A DNA stretch of 21,194 nucleotides, from contig CAVKBM010000032.1 of NCBI GenBank assembly GCA_963654355.1, positions 1 through 21,194 on the forward strand, read 5' to 3'. The DNA comes from UBA1181 sp963654355. Lineage in GTDB: Bacteria; Bacteroidota; Bacteroidia; Bacteroidales; Paludibacteraceae. The position numbers and the translations under genes were made by a program. Of this stretch, positions 15,064 through 21,194 are shown in pieces; positions within the stretch are counted from its first letter, which is position 1, and each line of letters begins with the position of its first letter. A model generated the notes under the pieces. That model did not search any database and was not told where the DNA came from. It saw only the letters and a list, made by a program, of their open reading frames with translations.

Positions 15064-16521
15064 TTATTTTCTTGTTGATGTGCGAGCCAGAAGAGTGAAA
15101 ACATGGTCTATATCGGGTTGACCGAATAATTGCTTCAGTTCATTAGGAGTACCCAATGCTTTTATCTTACCATCTACCATGATTGAGATGCGGTCGCAAT
15201 ATTCTGCTTCATCCATATAGTGGGTGGTTACGAAGACTGTGATGCCACGGTTGGTAGCATCTTGGATAAGTTCCCAGAATTGGCGGCGAGTAGATGGGTC
15301 AACACCTCCTGTTGGTTCATCAAGGAATACGATTTTAGGTGAATGAAAGATACTGACGGAGAAAGCTAATTTCTGCTTCCAACCTAATGGAAGACTGCTC
15401 ACAATGTCGTCTGCGTGTTCTGTGAAATTCAGTTGATTGAGTAGGGCGGATGTTTTCTCCTTAATCTCTTTAGGTTTCATTCCGTAGATGCCTGCGAAGA
15501 GGCGGATGTTCTCACGTACTGTGAGGTCCTCGTATAAGGAAAATTTTTGACTCATGTAGCCGATATGCTTTTTGATCTGTTCGTATTCTGTGGTGATGTC
15601 GCATCCCGCCACATAACCTGTACCGCTCGTTGGAGCGTTCAGTCCCGTGAGAATATGAATTGCTGTTGTTTTACCAGCACCGTTGGCTCCGAGAAATCCG
15701 AATATTTCACCACGTTTTACAGAAAACGAGATGTCGTCTACAGCATGAAAATTGCCGAAAGTCTTTACAAGATGTTCCACTTCAATAACATTTTCGGTGG
15801 ATTTTTTTTCTGAGGTGTGAGTGATGCCATCAGGACAGAAGATGTCTTTAAAACGAGACAATATTTCATCGGGCGTTCCTAAACCTTTCAAACTGCCTTC
15901 TGATAAGAAAGCGACACGGTCGCAACATCTAATCTCGTCAAGATAGGGGGTGGCTGCAATAATGGTGATGCCACGTTGTTTTAGTGTGGCCAGCATTTCC
16001 CAAAACTCCTTACGGCTCACGGGGTCTACGCCGGTGGTTGGTTCATCAAGCAACAACACTTTAGGTTGATGGATAAGAGCGCACGAAAGTGCCAATTTCT
16101 GCTTCATACCGCCCGAAAGTGCACCCGCACGGCGTTTTTTGAAAGGCTCAATTTCTTGGTAGATGGCTTTCACTAATTCATACCCGTTTCCCACCGTCGT
16201 CCCAAAGAGCTCTGCGAAGAACGTGAGATTTTCCTCTACGGAAAGATCTTGGTATAGTGAAAATTTACCAGGCATATACCCAACACTCTTACGAATGTCT
16301 TTCATATCCTTCTGTACATCAAAGCCATTGAGTGTCGCTTCGCCATCGTCGGCTAATAAAACTGTGGCAAGAATGCGGAACAAAGAGGTTTTCCCTGCTC
16401 CATCAGGTCCAATCAAACCAAATATTTCGCCTTCTTTCACATCGAATGAGACATTTTTTAAAGCCTGTAGATTTCCATATTGTTTGCTGATATTCTTTAC
16501 TTTAATTGCAAAAACCTCCAT
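15064..16521 (-). CDS. ABC transporter ATPase with two fused nucleotide-binding domains (YbhF/RbbA-like)
   Basis: A 485-residue cytoplasmic protein carrying two ABC domains in one chain, which powers the two downstream permeases. NBD1 (5-225): Walker A GPDGAGKT (38-45), signature LSGGM (135-139), Walker B LLLDE (156-160). NBD2 (245-465): Walker A GANGAGKT (278-285), signature degenerate as LPLGW (377-381), Walker B VFLDE (398-402). The H-loop histidine is present in NBD2 (His434, TTHYMDE) but replaced by Pro192 in NBD1 (ATPYLDE). A linker (228-243) joins the halves. The ATG at 16521 is chosen because GAAAGG lies just upstream and MEVFAIKVKN begins the domain; an extension to 16560 would overlap the adaptor gene. 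The same asymmetry is, as I recall, seen in E. coli YbhF. Confidence 0.95.
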   Translation of the reverse strand: MEVFAIKVKNISKQYGNLQALKNVSFDVKEGEIFGLIGPDGAGKTSLFRILATVLLADDGEATLNGFDVQKDMKDIRKSVGYMPGKFSLYQDLSVEENLTFFAELFGTTVGNGYELVKAIYQEIEPFKKRRAGALSGGMKQKLALSCALIHQPKVLLLDEPTTGVDPVSRKEFWEMLATLKQRGITIIAATPYLDEIRCCDRVAFLSEGSLKGLGTPDEILSRFKDIFCPDGITHTSEKKSTENVIEVEHLVKTFGNFHAVDDISFSVKRGEIFGFLGANGAGKTTAIHILTGLNAPTSGTGYVAGCDITTEYEQIKKHIGYMSQKFSLYEDLTVRENIRLFAGIYGMKPKEIKEKTSALLNQLNFTEHADDIVSSLPLGWKQKLAFSVSIFHSPKIVFLDEPTGGVDPSTRRQFWELIQDATNRGITVFVTTHYMDEAEYCDRISIMVDGKIKALGTPNELKQLFGQPDIDHVFTLLARTSTRK

Positions 16522-16540
16522 ATTTGTCCTTTCATAAAAC

Positions 16541-17446
16541 TTACAGTTTAACCTCACCATACATTCCGATTTTTATAAAACCATCGTTTTTGACCGCTAT
16601 TTTCACGGCATAGACGAGGTCAGCTCGTTCATCGTCGGTGAGAATTGTTTTTGGAGTGAATTCAGATTTAGCGGAAATCCACGTTATTGTTCCCGAATAC
16701 TCTTTGCGTTCTCCTTTGCCATAGTCGGCAAACACTTTGACTATCTGACCAATTTTGATGTTTTTCAGTTGTGCGGTCGTCATGTATGCTCGGAGAAACA
16801 TGTTGCCGATATCAGCCATTTTGAAAAGTGGTCTGCCAATGGTTGCAAACTCGCCTTGCTCCATGTATTTTTCAAGTATTGTGCCTCTGATAGGGGTTGT
16901 TACATAGCATTTGCGAAGTTCGTCAGCTGCTTGAAGACACTGCACATCCGCTGTGTTCATCTGTGCGTTGAGACTATTTGTAGAGGTGTTCAGCGATGAT
17001 TCAAGAGCATTCAGCTGACCTTCCAACACATTTACTTGGCTTTCCGCATCCTCCAACATTTTACGGTTTGCAGCACCTTCTTCCACTAACTTAGCGAAAC
17101 GTTTCTGCTCTTGTTGCGCCTTTGCTAATTGTTGTTGCGCTGACGCTATCTGTTTGGTAATGTTCGGACGCTGAGAGGCATACACTAATTTTGTTGCACC
17201 CGCTTGTCGTGCTTTCAGGTAAAGTTGCGTTGTGTCGATCAATGCTACTTGTTGGTTGGCTTCCACACAGTCGCCCTCGTTCACATTGAAAAGTAGCAAT
17301 TTCCCATTTTGTTCCGCAGACACTGTTATTTCTGTTGCCTCGAATGTTCCCGTTGCATCATACGCTTTCTCACTATTGTTGCACGCAGTTAGTACGAAGC
17401 ATAATATGTTGATTGTTGAAATTTTTATAAAATTATTGCATTTCAT
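16541..17446 (-). CDS. HlyD-family membrane fusion (adaptor) lipoprotein
   Basis: A 301-residue periplasmic adaptor that joins the inner-membrane ABC exporter to the TolC-like channel. The signal peptide ends in the lipobox LTAC with Cys22 as the lipid anchor. Next comes the first half of the lipoyl-like beta domain (ATGTFEATEITVSAEQNGKL...NEGDCVEANQQVALID, 31-71), a coiled-coil hairpin (about 80-180, rich in Gln, Ala and Leu), and the second lipoyl half (CYVTTPIRGTILEKYMEQGEF). A beta-barrel part follows (FLRAYMTTAQLKNIKIGQIVKV and onward). Size and order match the YbhG/YhiI group. It lies between the TolC-like gene (70-base gap) and the ATPase gene (19-base gap). Confidence 0.95.
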   Translation of the reverse strand: MKCNNFIKISTINILCFVLTACNNSEKAYDATGTFEATEITVSAEQNGKLLLFNVNEGDCVEANQQVALIDTTQLYLKARQAGATKLVYASQRPNITKQIASAQQQLAKAQQEQKRFAKLVEEGAANRKMLEDAESQVNVLEGQLNALESSLNTSTNSLNAQMNTADVQCLQAADELRKCYVTTPIRGTILEKYMEQGEFATIGRPLFKMADIGNMFLRAYMTTAQLKNIKIGQIVKVFADYGKGERKEYSGTITWISAKSEFTPKTILTDDERADLVYAVKIAVKNDGFIKIGMYGEVKL

Positions 17447-17516
17447 TTTACTTTCTTTTTTAGTTGTTATTTATAATTCGTATTGATAATAATCAAAATG
17501 TAAATTTTAAACATTA

Positions 17517-18770
17517 TCATTCTCCATTCAGATTTTTCAGTTGATAAATCGCCTTCAGCAATTCTATTTCATGGATGGCTTTTTGGCTACGGGCACGGTT
17601 GACGGCATTGATATCGCGTACTAATTCGTTGACGCTCTCCGTGCCAGATTCCACCTTTTGATTTGCCTTTTTACGAATGTTCTCACGAAGATTCACAATT
17701 TCATTGTCGCTTTCTATCTGTTTTTGTAAGGCGATGATAGTGCCGTCCGTTTGCTCCTGTTGCAGGCGGTTCTGAAACAAGAAAGTTTGTCGTTGCACAT
17801 CAATCTGTTGTTTTTGATTATCAATTTTATGAATATCGTTTTTTCGGGTGTAAAGCGAACCTATGTTCCATTGAACCGACAATCCTCCAATCAGCATTGA
17901 ATTGTTTACTAAATCAGATATTTTTGTGTGGAGCAATCCCATGCCTATGAGACCAACTGTTGGTCGTAAAGTGGAGTTGAGTTGCTTGCGGCGTGCGTCC
18001 AACAAGTTTTCTTGTGATGTGAAAAGAGACATTTCTGGTCGCAATGAACCGTCGCCTTTTTCAGATGTCGTTGTGTTTGGTTTTTTTAAATCTGTATCGT
18101 CGTTCAATTCTTTCCCGATAAACGTGCTGAGCATCATCAGGTAAGCATTTCTTGAAGCTTTGTATGCGTCTCGTTGTTGACGAGCGTTGAGCAACTCCAC
18201 ATGCAAAGCATCCAAATCGCCTTGGTTGGCAATACCTCCGCTTATCATCTTCTCTACTGTTTTGATGCTGATGTTGAGGTCGGATTGGAGAATCTCGTTC
18301 TGTTTCAATTGCTCATCAATGAGGAGAATGCCGAAGTAAAGTTCTTCTGTGCGAATTCTCACGTTGAAGAGTGTAACATCCGTCTGTTTGGCATCCGTTT
18401 CCGATTTTGCCGAGATGATACGTTTGTAGGCAGATGTCTGCCCTCCATCGTACACCGTTTGCTGTATTGTTATGTTGCCATTTACAAGATAATTCTCTAT
18501 ATCTACACCCATATGACTGAACTGGCTCTCCGAGTTGAGGATGTCCGTGAAAACGAGCGCATTGGCTTGCACCGAAATTTGGGGTAACCATGCCTTGCCA
18601 GCATTGCTTAAATCGTAGTTTTTTGATACCGTTATAAGGTCATACTGCTTGATGGCTGGGTAGTTGTCTCTTGCTAACTGCTGACATTCATCGAGCGTTA
18701 GAGCGTACGCAACGACAAAGGTCGCCATAGCCCATACTGTGAATAATAGTCTTTTCGTCATACTTCTCAT
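17517..18770 (-). CDS. TolC family outer-membrane efflux protein
   Basis: A 417-residue outer-membrane channel of the TolC family, the exit duct of the tripartite pump encoded by this operon. Residues 1-23 are a Sec signal peptide (TKRLLFTVWAMATFVVAYA), followed by the typical start of the mature protein, LTLDECQQLARDNYP. The two structural repeats are visible: 'WLPQISVQANA' with 'IQQTVYDGGQTSAYKR' in the first half, and 'LRPTVGLIGMG' with 'VQWNIGSLYTRK' in the second. Long helical stretches lie between them. The end, 'ELLKAIYQLKNLNGE', is normal. There is no lipobox. An ATG three codons in (18761, MTKRLLF) is an equally good start. It is the first gene of the operon and is divergent from the AraC gene. 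Confidence 0.94.
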   Translation of the reverse strand: MRSMTKRLLFTVWAMATFVVAYALTLDECQQLARDNYPAIKQYDLITVSKNYDLSNAGKAWLPQISVQANALVFTDILNSESQFSHMGVDIENYLVNGNITIQQTVYDGGQTSAYKRIISAKSETDAKQTDVTLFNVRIRTEELYFGILLIDEQLKQNEILQSDLNISIKTVEKMISGGIANQGDLDALHVELLNARQQRDAYKASRNAYLMMLSTFIGKELNDDTDLKKPNTTTSEKGDGSLRPEMSLFTSQENLLDARRKQLNSTLRPTVGLIGMGLLHTKISDLVNNSMLIGGLSVQWNIGSLYTRKNDIHKIDNQKQQIDVQRQTFLFQNRLQQEQTDGTIIALQKQIESDNEIVNLRENIRKKANQKVESGTESVNELVRDINAVNRARSQKAIHEIELLKAIYQLKNLNGE

Positions 18771-18961
18771 TTTTTTTTGATTCTGTTCACTTACTTGTTT
18801 GTGGGTGCAATGTTACGTGCGATTTCACGTTTTCCCATTATTCTTTTTTATTTTAAAATGTTCTATTTGTACGATTATACGCTAAAAAAAACTTTATATG
18901 ATTTAATTTGTTATCTTTACACACAGATACATAGTTGTAATTCTTGAAAAATAATACATCA
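18771..18961. promoter_or_regulatory. Divergent regulatory region between the efflux operon and the AraC gene
   Basis: These 191 AT-rich bases must hold both promoters and any AraC sites. On the minus strand TAACATTG (18815-18808), one mismatch from TAnnTTTG, could be the operon -7 box; no good -33 box is visible. An inverted repeat ACGTG-N6-CACGT occupies 18815-18830, directly behind it. On the plus strand TTTG (18866-18869) lies 19 bases before AAACTTTA (18889-18896), a weak candidate promoter for the AraC gene. A poly-A/T stretch (18839-18855) may bend the DNA. No clear direct repeats of an AraC site were recognised. Confidence 0.5.
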
Positions 18962-19876
18962 ATGACTACCTCTCCACAGAAGCTAAGCATGCGTAAGATA
19001 TATGATGCTTTTATCAAAATTGATGATGGCAAGACAAAAAATTTGTTTTTTGCGGATGATTTGGGAATCGTCATAGACGCGTTCAATATTTTGCGACCTT
19101 TCGTGTTCAATGAGCGAGGACCCTATCTGATAGAGGATTATCGTCTTGTTTTGTGTAGGAAGGGTATTTTTCGTACCATAGTGAATTTGCAAGAGTGTTG
19201 TATAGAGGAAGGAACGATGGCAATTATCGTGCCAGGTACGATTGTGGACCCGATTTCTGTCAGCGATGATTTTTCGGTGTCTGGTTTTGGTGTTTCAAAA
19301 GAGCGATTGTTGTTGGCGCATCAACACAATCTTCCATCATTTTTGTGCAGTCACAAACAAAGTGTTTTTCTGAAAATATCGGAAGATGAGCAATTGATGA
19401 TAGAGCAATTGTCTTTTACTCTATTGAATCTTGCCAATGAAAAGATTGTTAGCAATACAACAATCGACAAGATGTTGTGTGTGATAACCCGCATTTTTGA
19501 GGATATTCTTAAAAATTATGATAGTAGCAATAATTTCTCTGCCAATGTAGTAAACCGACGGAATGAGATTTTTCAAAAATTCATTGATCTTGTTAATGAG
19601 CATTGTCGACAGGAGCGGCAACTCAACTTCTATGCTGACCAACTTTGTGTTACGAAACGTCATCTTGGCACTGTCGTGCATGAGGTCAGTGGTGTTACAG
19701 CCAAGGAGTGGATTGATAGGGCAGTCATCACTACAGCCAAGGTGATGTTGCGCCATTCCTCCAAATCGGTTGTGCAAATCTCAGACGAACTTCATTTTCC
19801 TACAGATTCCTTCTTCTGCAAGTACTTTAAACGACTGACGGGAAAAACTCCGTTGGAGTGGAGAGGAGGTATATAG
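18962..19876 (+). CDS. AraC family transcriptional regulator, probable regulator of the adjacent efflux operon
   Basis: A 304-residue cytoplasmic regulator. The N-terminal part (about 25-180) is a cupin-like sensing domain (GPYLIEDYRLVLCRKGIFRTIVNL..., GTMAIIVPGTIVDP). The C-terminal part (about 205-302) has the paired helix-turn-helix of AraC/XylS proteins: 'LNFYADQLCVTKRHLGTVVH' (221-240) and 'SVVQISDELHFPTDSFFCKY' (269-288), closed by FKRLTGKTPLEWR. This layout is common in Bacteroidota AraC regulators that activate drug-efflux genes. Its divergent position 191 bases from the TolC-like gene points to control of that operon; the ligand is unknown. I use the ATG at 18962; a TTG six codons earlier and an ATG at 18989 are less likely starts. 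Confidence 0.93.
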   Translation: MTTSPQKLSMRKIYDAFIKIDDGKTKNLFFADDLGIVIDAFNILRPFVFNERGPYLIEDYRLVLCRKGIFRTIVNLQECCIEEGTMAIIVPGTIVDPISVSDDFSVSGFGVSKERLLLAHQHNLPSFLCSHKQSVFLKISEDEQLMIEQLSFTLLNLANEKIVSNTTIDKMLCVITRIFEDILKNYDSSNNFSANVVNRRNEIFQKFIDLVNEHCRQERQLNFYADQLCVTKRHLGTVVHEVSGVTAKEWIDRAVITTAKVMLRHSSKSVVQISDELHFPTDSFFCKYFKRLTGKTPLEWRGGI

Positions 19877-19897
19877 TTTGTATAGAAGAACCTTGTT

Positions 19898-19929
19898 TTT
19901 GCACCTCAAAATGTTTTTTGTTAACTTTG
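19898..19929 (+). promoter_or_regulatory. Bacteroidota-type promoter upstream of the DUF1703 relic
   Basis: TTTG (19898-19901) lies 20 bases before TAACTTTG (19922-19929), which matches both consensus boxes and the 19-21 base spacing. Transcription would start near 19936, about 24 bases before the ATG at 19960. It is the best promoter match I found in the window. Confidence 0.7.
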
Positions 19930-19959
19930 TGTAGGCGTGAGTTAAAAACAAATTATGCT

Positions 19960-20468
19960 ATGGTGGACATCTCAAAATATCCATTAGGAGTTCAGACTTT
20001 CGAGAAGATTCGAAGGAGTGGAAGTGTATATGTCGACAAGACGGAGTATGTGTACCGATTGGCGCATTGGTTAAGTACTTGCCTTTTCCTCGCTCGCCCG
20101 CGAAGGTTTGGAGTATCTTCAGTAAACTGAATAATCTGACGGATATTAGCATGATGATAGATTATGCTGATGTCTGTGGTATCTCGAAAACGGAATTATT
20201 GCAACAATTAGATGTTGATATTGCCTATTTTGCTGAACGTACTGAGCATTCGAAAGAGAAGGCGATTGCGATTATGGTCCTAAAAACCAAAGACGTACTT
20301 TATCTAATAGAGTTGAAGTTAGGAGGTACAGCAGATGCTGCCTTGCAACAGATTGAAACCAATGGCTATGCGGAGCGTTTTGCAATGAGCAACCAACTGA
20401 TCGTAAGAGTCGGAGTGGTGTTTGATGGAGAGAAAGGGAACATTGGGGAGTGGAAAGTGGCGAGATGA
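19960..20468 (+). pseudogene. Remnant of a DUF1703-type AAA-ATPase-like / PD-(D/E)XK nuclease-like gene
   Basis: Full-length members are over 500 residues; this relic is about 170 codons with two internal deletions and a frame change. Piece 1 (19960 to about 20105) reads MVDISKYPLGVQTFEKIRRSG, VDKTEYVYRLAHW and LARPRRFG, then loses frame at the Walker A lysine position and stops at 20130. Piece 2 (from about 20106, another frame) reads 'KVWSIFSKLNNLTDISM', then 'YADVCGISKTELL', from the C-terminal side of the ATPase-like domain. Piece 3 (from about 20265, same frame as piece 2) is the nuclease-like end: 'VLKTKDVLYLIELKLGGTAD', 'IETNGYAERF', 'GVVFDGEKGNIGEWKV'. The Walker A, sensor and first nuclease motifs are gone. 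The family is abundant and multicopy in Bacteroidales; its role is uncertain. Confidence 0.85.
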
Positions 20469-20543
20469 TTTCAGATTTTTAAGGATTATCTTTTTGTGTA
20501 ATTCTCTGCTTTATTCTTTGTCGTTTGGACAAAAATCGTTTGT

Positions 20544-20583
20544 AAAAAAACAGAGAGATTAGATAAACTATATCTCTCTGTTT
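20544..20583 (-). terminator. Intrinsic terminator for the minus-strand gene at the window end
   Basis: On the minus strand AAACAGAGAGAT pairs with ATCTCTCTGTTT (12 bp, 20572-20583 with 20548-20559) around a 12-base loop. The second arm runs into a T-run that totals seven T (20550-20544). It lies 23 bases after the stop at 20607. The pseudogene on the other strand also ends nearby. Confidence 0.85.
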
Positions 20584-20606
20584 GCTATAAATATTATTTA
20601 AAATAA

Positions 20607-21194
20607 CTATTTCTGGAAAAATATCGTCTCTGTTGCATTCCCTGTTGTTTTCAATGCATTTGCTAACGTTGCTGAAATCAGAGTATACCCCTCTGCATTT
20701 GATGATAAACAAAGAATCACTTTCTCTGAATTACTTACAGCTTTAGATTGCATTGCCGTTGACAAATTTCCATCATACATCAAAAATGAACTATGGTCAC
20801 TGTCTTCTCCCAAAGTGAACGATTCTTTCAAGCTTAAATTGGTAACTAAGTTTGTGATAGTAAATTCAACTACTCGGTTTCCTTTTAATCCAGTTGCAGA
20901 AGTTACGCGGATGTTTCCTATAGTACCCCTTACTCTATTTAGGTAATAGAAAGAATCTCCTTCTTCAACAGTACGAGAGGTACTTGTTTTGTCAGTTCTT
21001 ACATACTCAAAATACTCTGAATCAGAGATATATTCTCTTAGGACATCTCCACTTAACACAAATTTTGTTGTGTCGCCTTCGTAAAAGATTTGAGTTCCTT
21101 TTATTGTCAACTCATAAGACTTCCCATCGTACCATGTTTCCTTGTAGGTGTCTTCTTCAACATAGGTTATTTCCTTGTCATAATCGCTTAGTAC
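20607..21194 (-). CDS. Unrecognised protein, 5' end cut off by window
   Basis: The frame is open to the right edge of the window, giving 195 residues plus the stop; the N-terminus, including any signal peptide, is missing. I do not recognise a family. The visible part looks beta-rich and soluble: VLSDYDKEITYVEEDTYKE, 'YELTIKGTQIFYEGDTTKF', 'GNIRVTSATGLKGNRVVEF', then a C-terminal 'ATLANALKTTGNATETIFFQK'. There is no membrane helix, and one cysteine lies in 'VILCLSSNAEGY'. The composition (many Thr, Ser, Glu, Tyr; short strands) would suit an exported or lipid-anchored protein, but that is a guess without the start. The TTG at 21110 is an internal codon. A terminator follows 23 bases after the stop. 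Confidence 0.7.
   Translation of the reverse strand, partial: VLSDYDKEITYVEEDTYKETWYDGKSYELTIKGTQIFYEGDTTKFVLSGDVLREYISDSEYFEYVRTDKTSTSRTVEEGDSFYYLNRVRGTIGNIRVTSATGLKGNRVVEFTITNLVTNLSLKESFTLGEDSDHSSFLMYDGNLSTAMQSKAVSNSEKVILCLSSNAEGYTLISATLANALKTTGNATETIFFQK

Noticed and set aside
16522..16560. Extended start of the tandem ATPase overlapping the adaptor gene
   Set aside because: The ATG at 16521 has a purine-rich site just upstream and begins at the domain boundary.
19858..20130. Intact small protein of 90 codons at the start of the DUF1703 relic
   Set aside because: Its first third overlaps the AraC 3' end and the promoter, and it ends by frameshift in the RPRRFG block, so it is the broken front of a longer gene.
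20479..20712. Minus-strand open frame of 77 codons overlapping the 3' end of the last gene
   Set aside because: It runs through the terminator hairpin and out of frame through a better-supported gene.
1..21194. CRISPR array, tRNA, rRNA, insertion sequence or phage attachment site
   Set aside because: I saw no spaced direct repeats, cloverleaf-like segments, transposase motifs or integrase genes on either strand. A dedicated search was not possible.

Overview
The window is ordinary-density bacterial chromosome from an AT-rich member of the Bacteroidales (phylum Bacteroidota). This rests on several signs: tandem exbD genes, a DUF2007-Usp fusion, a SpoIID/LytB protein of the type without a signal peptide, a coiled-coil lipoprotein resembling the Cbp1 family, a DUF1703 (AAA/PD-(D/E)XK) relic, and promoters of the Bacteroidota form (-33 TTTG, -7 TAnnTTTG). 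The genus cannot be fixed from sequence reading alone. There are no rRNA or tRNA genes, CRISPR arrays, insertion sequences or intergenic gaps over 300 bases.

Layout. (1) 1-4578, plus strand: the end of a TonB-energising exbD-exbD pair, a hairpin terminator, ridA, a universal stress protein fused to a DUF2007 domain, a lytic transglycosylase, a small exported protein of unknown function, a second hairpin, and a DivIC/FtsB-type division protein. (2) 4650-10245, minus strand: a compact cluster read as AI-2E-family permease, prmC, recX, CPBP membrane protease, SpoIID/LytB protein, then a PhnP-like metallo-beta-lactamase-fold hydrolase. The genes prmC, recX, CPBP and spoIID-like overlap or nearly touch. 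(3) 10351-12858, plus strand: an acidic protein of unknown function, rsmI, and a lipoprotein with an extended coiled coil, closed by a strong terminator. (4) 12883-18770, minus strand: a complete tripartite efflux operon, TolC-like outer-membrane channel, HlyD-like lipoprotein adaptor, tandem-NBD ABC ATPase and two ABC-2 permeases. It is divergent from an AraC-family regulator (18962-19876) that probably controls it. (5) 19898-20468: an intact-looking promoter feeding a DUF1703-family pseudogene with two internal deletions. (6) 20544-21194, minus strand: the 3' end of an unrecognised gene and its terminator.

How the genes work together. The efflux set (region 4) is a self-contained export machine. 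The ATPase and the two permeases form the inner-membrane transporter, the lipoprotein adaptor bridges the periplasm, and the TolC-like protein opens the outer membrane; the adjacent AraC protein is the likely switch. Several other genes act at the cell envelope (transglycosylase, SpoIID-like protein, DivIC/FtsB-like protein, CPBP protease, ExbD). The rest are housekeeping genes for translation (prmC, rsmI), recombination control (recX) and metabolite damage control (ridA).

I did not find a convincing undescribed multi-gene system. The most unusual items are the decayed DUF1703 gene with a retained promoter, the asymmetric catalytic sites of the tandem ATPase, an inverted repeat within a tentative core promoter upstream of the efflux operon, the candidate O-glycosylation motifs in the coiled-coil lipoprotein, and two same-strand hairpins placed directly before start codons.
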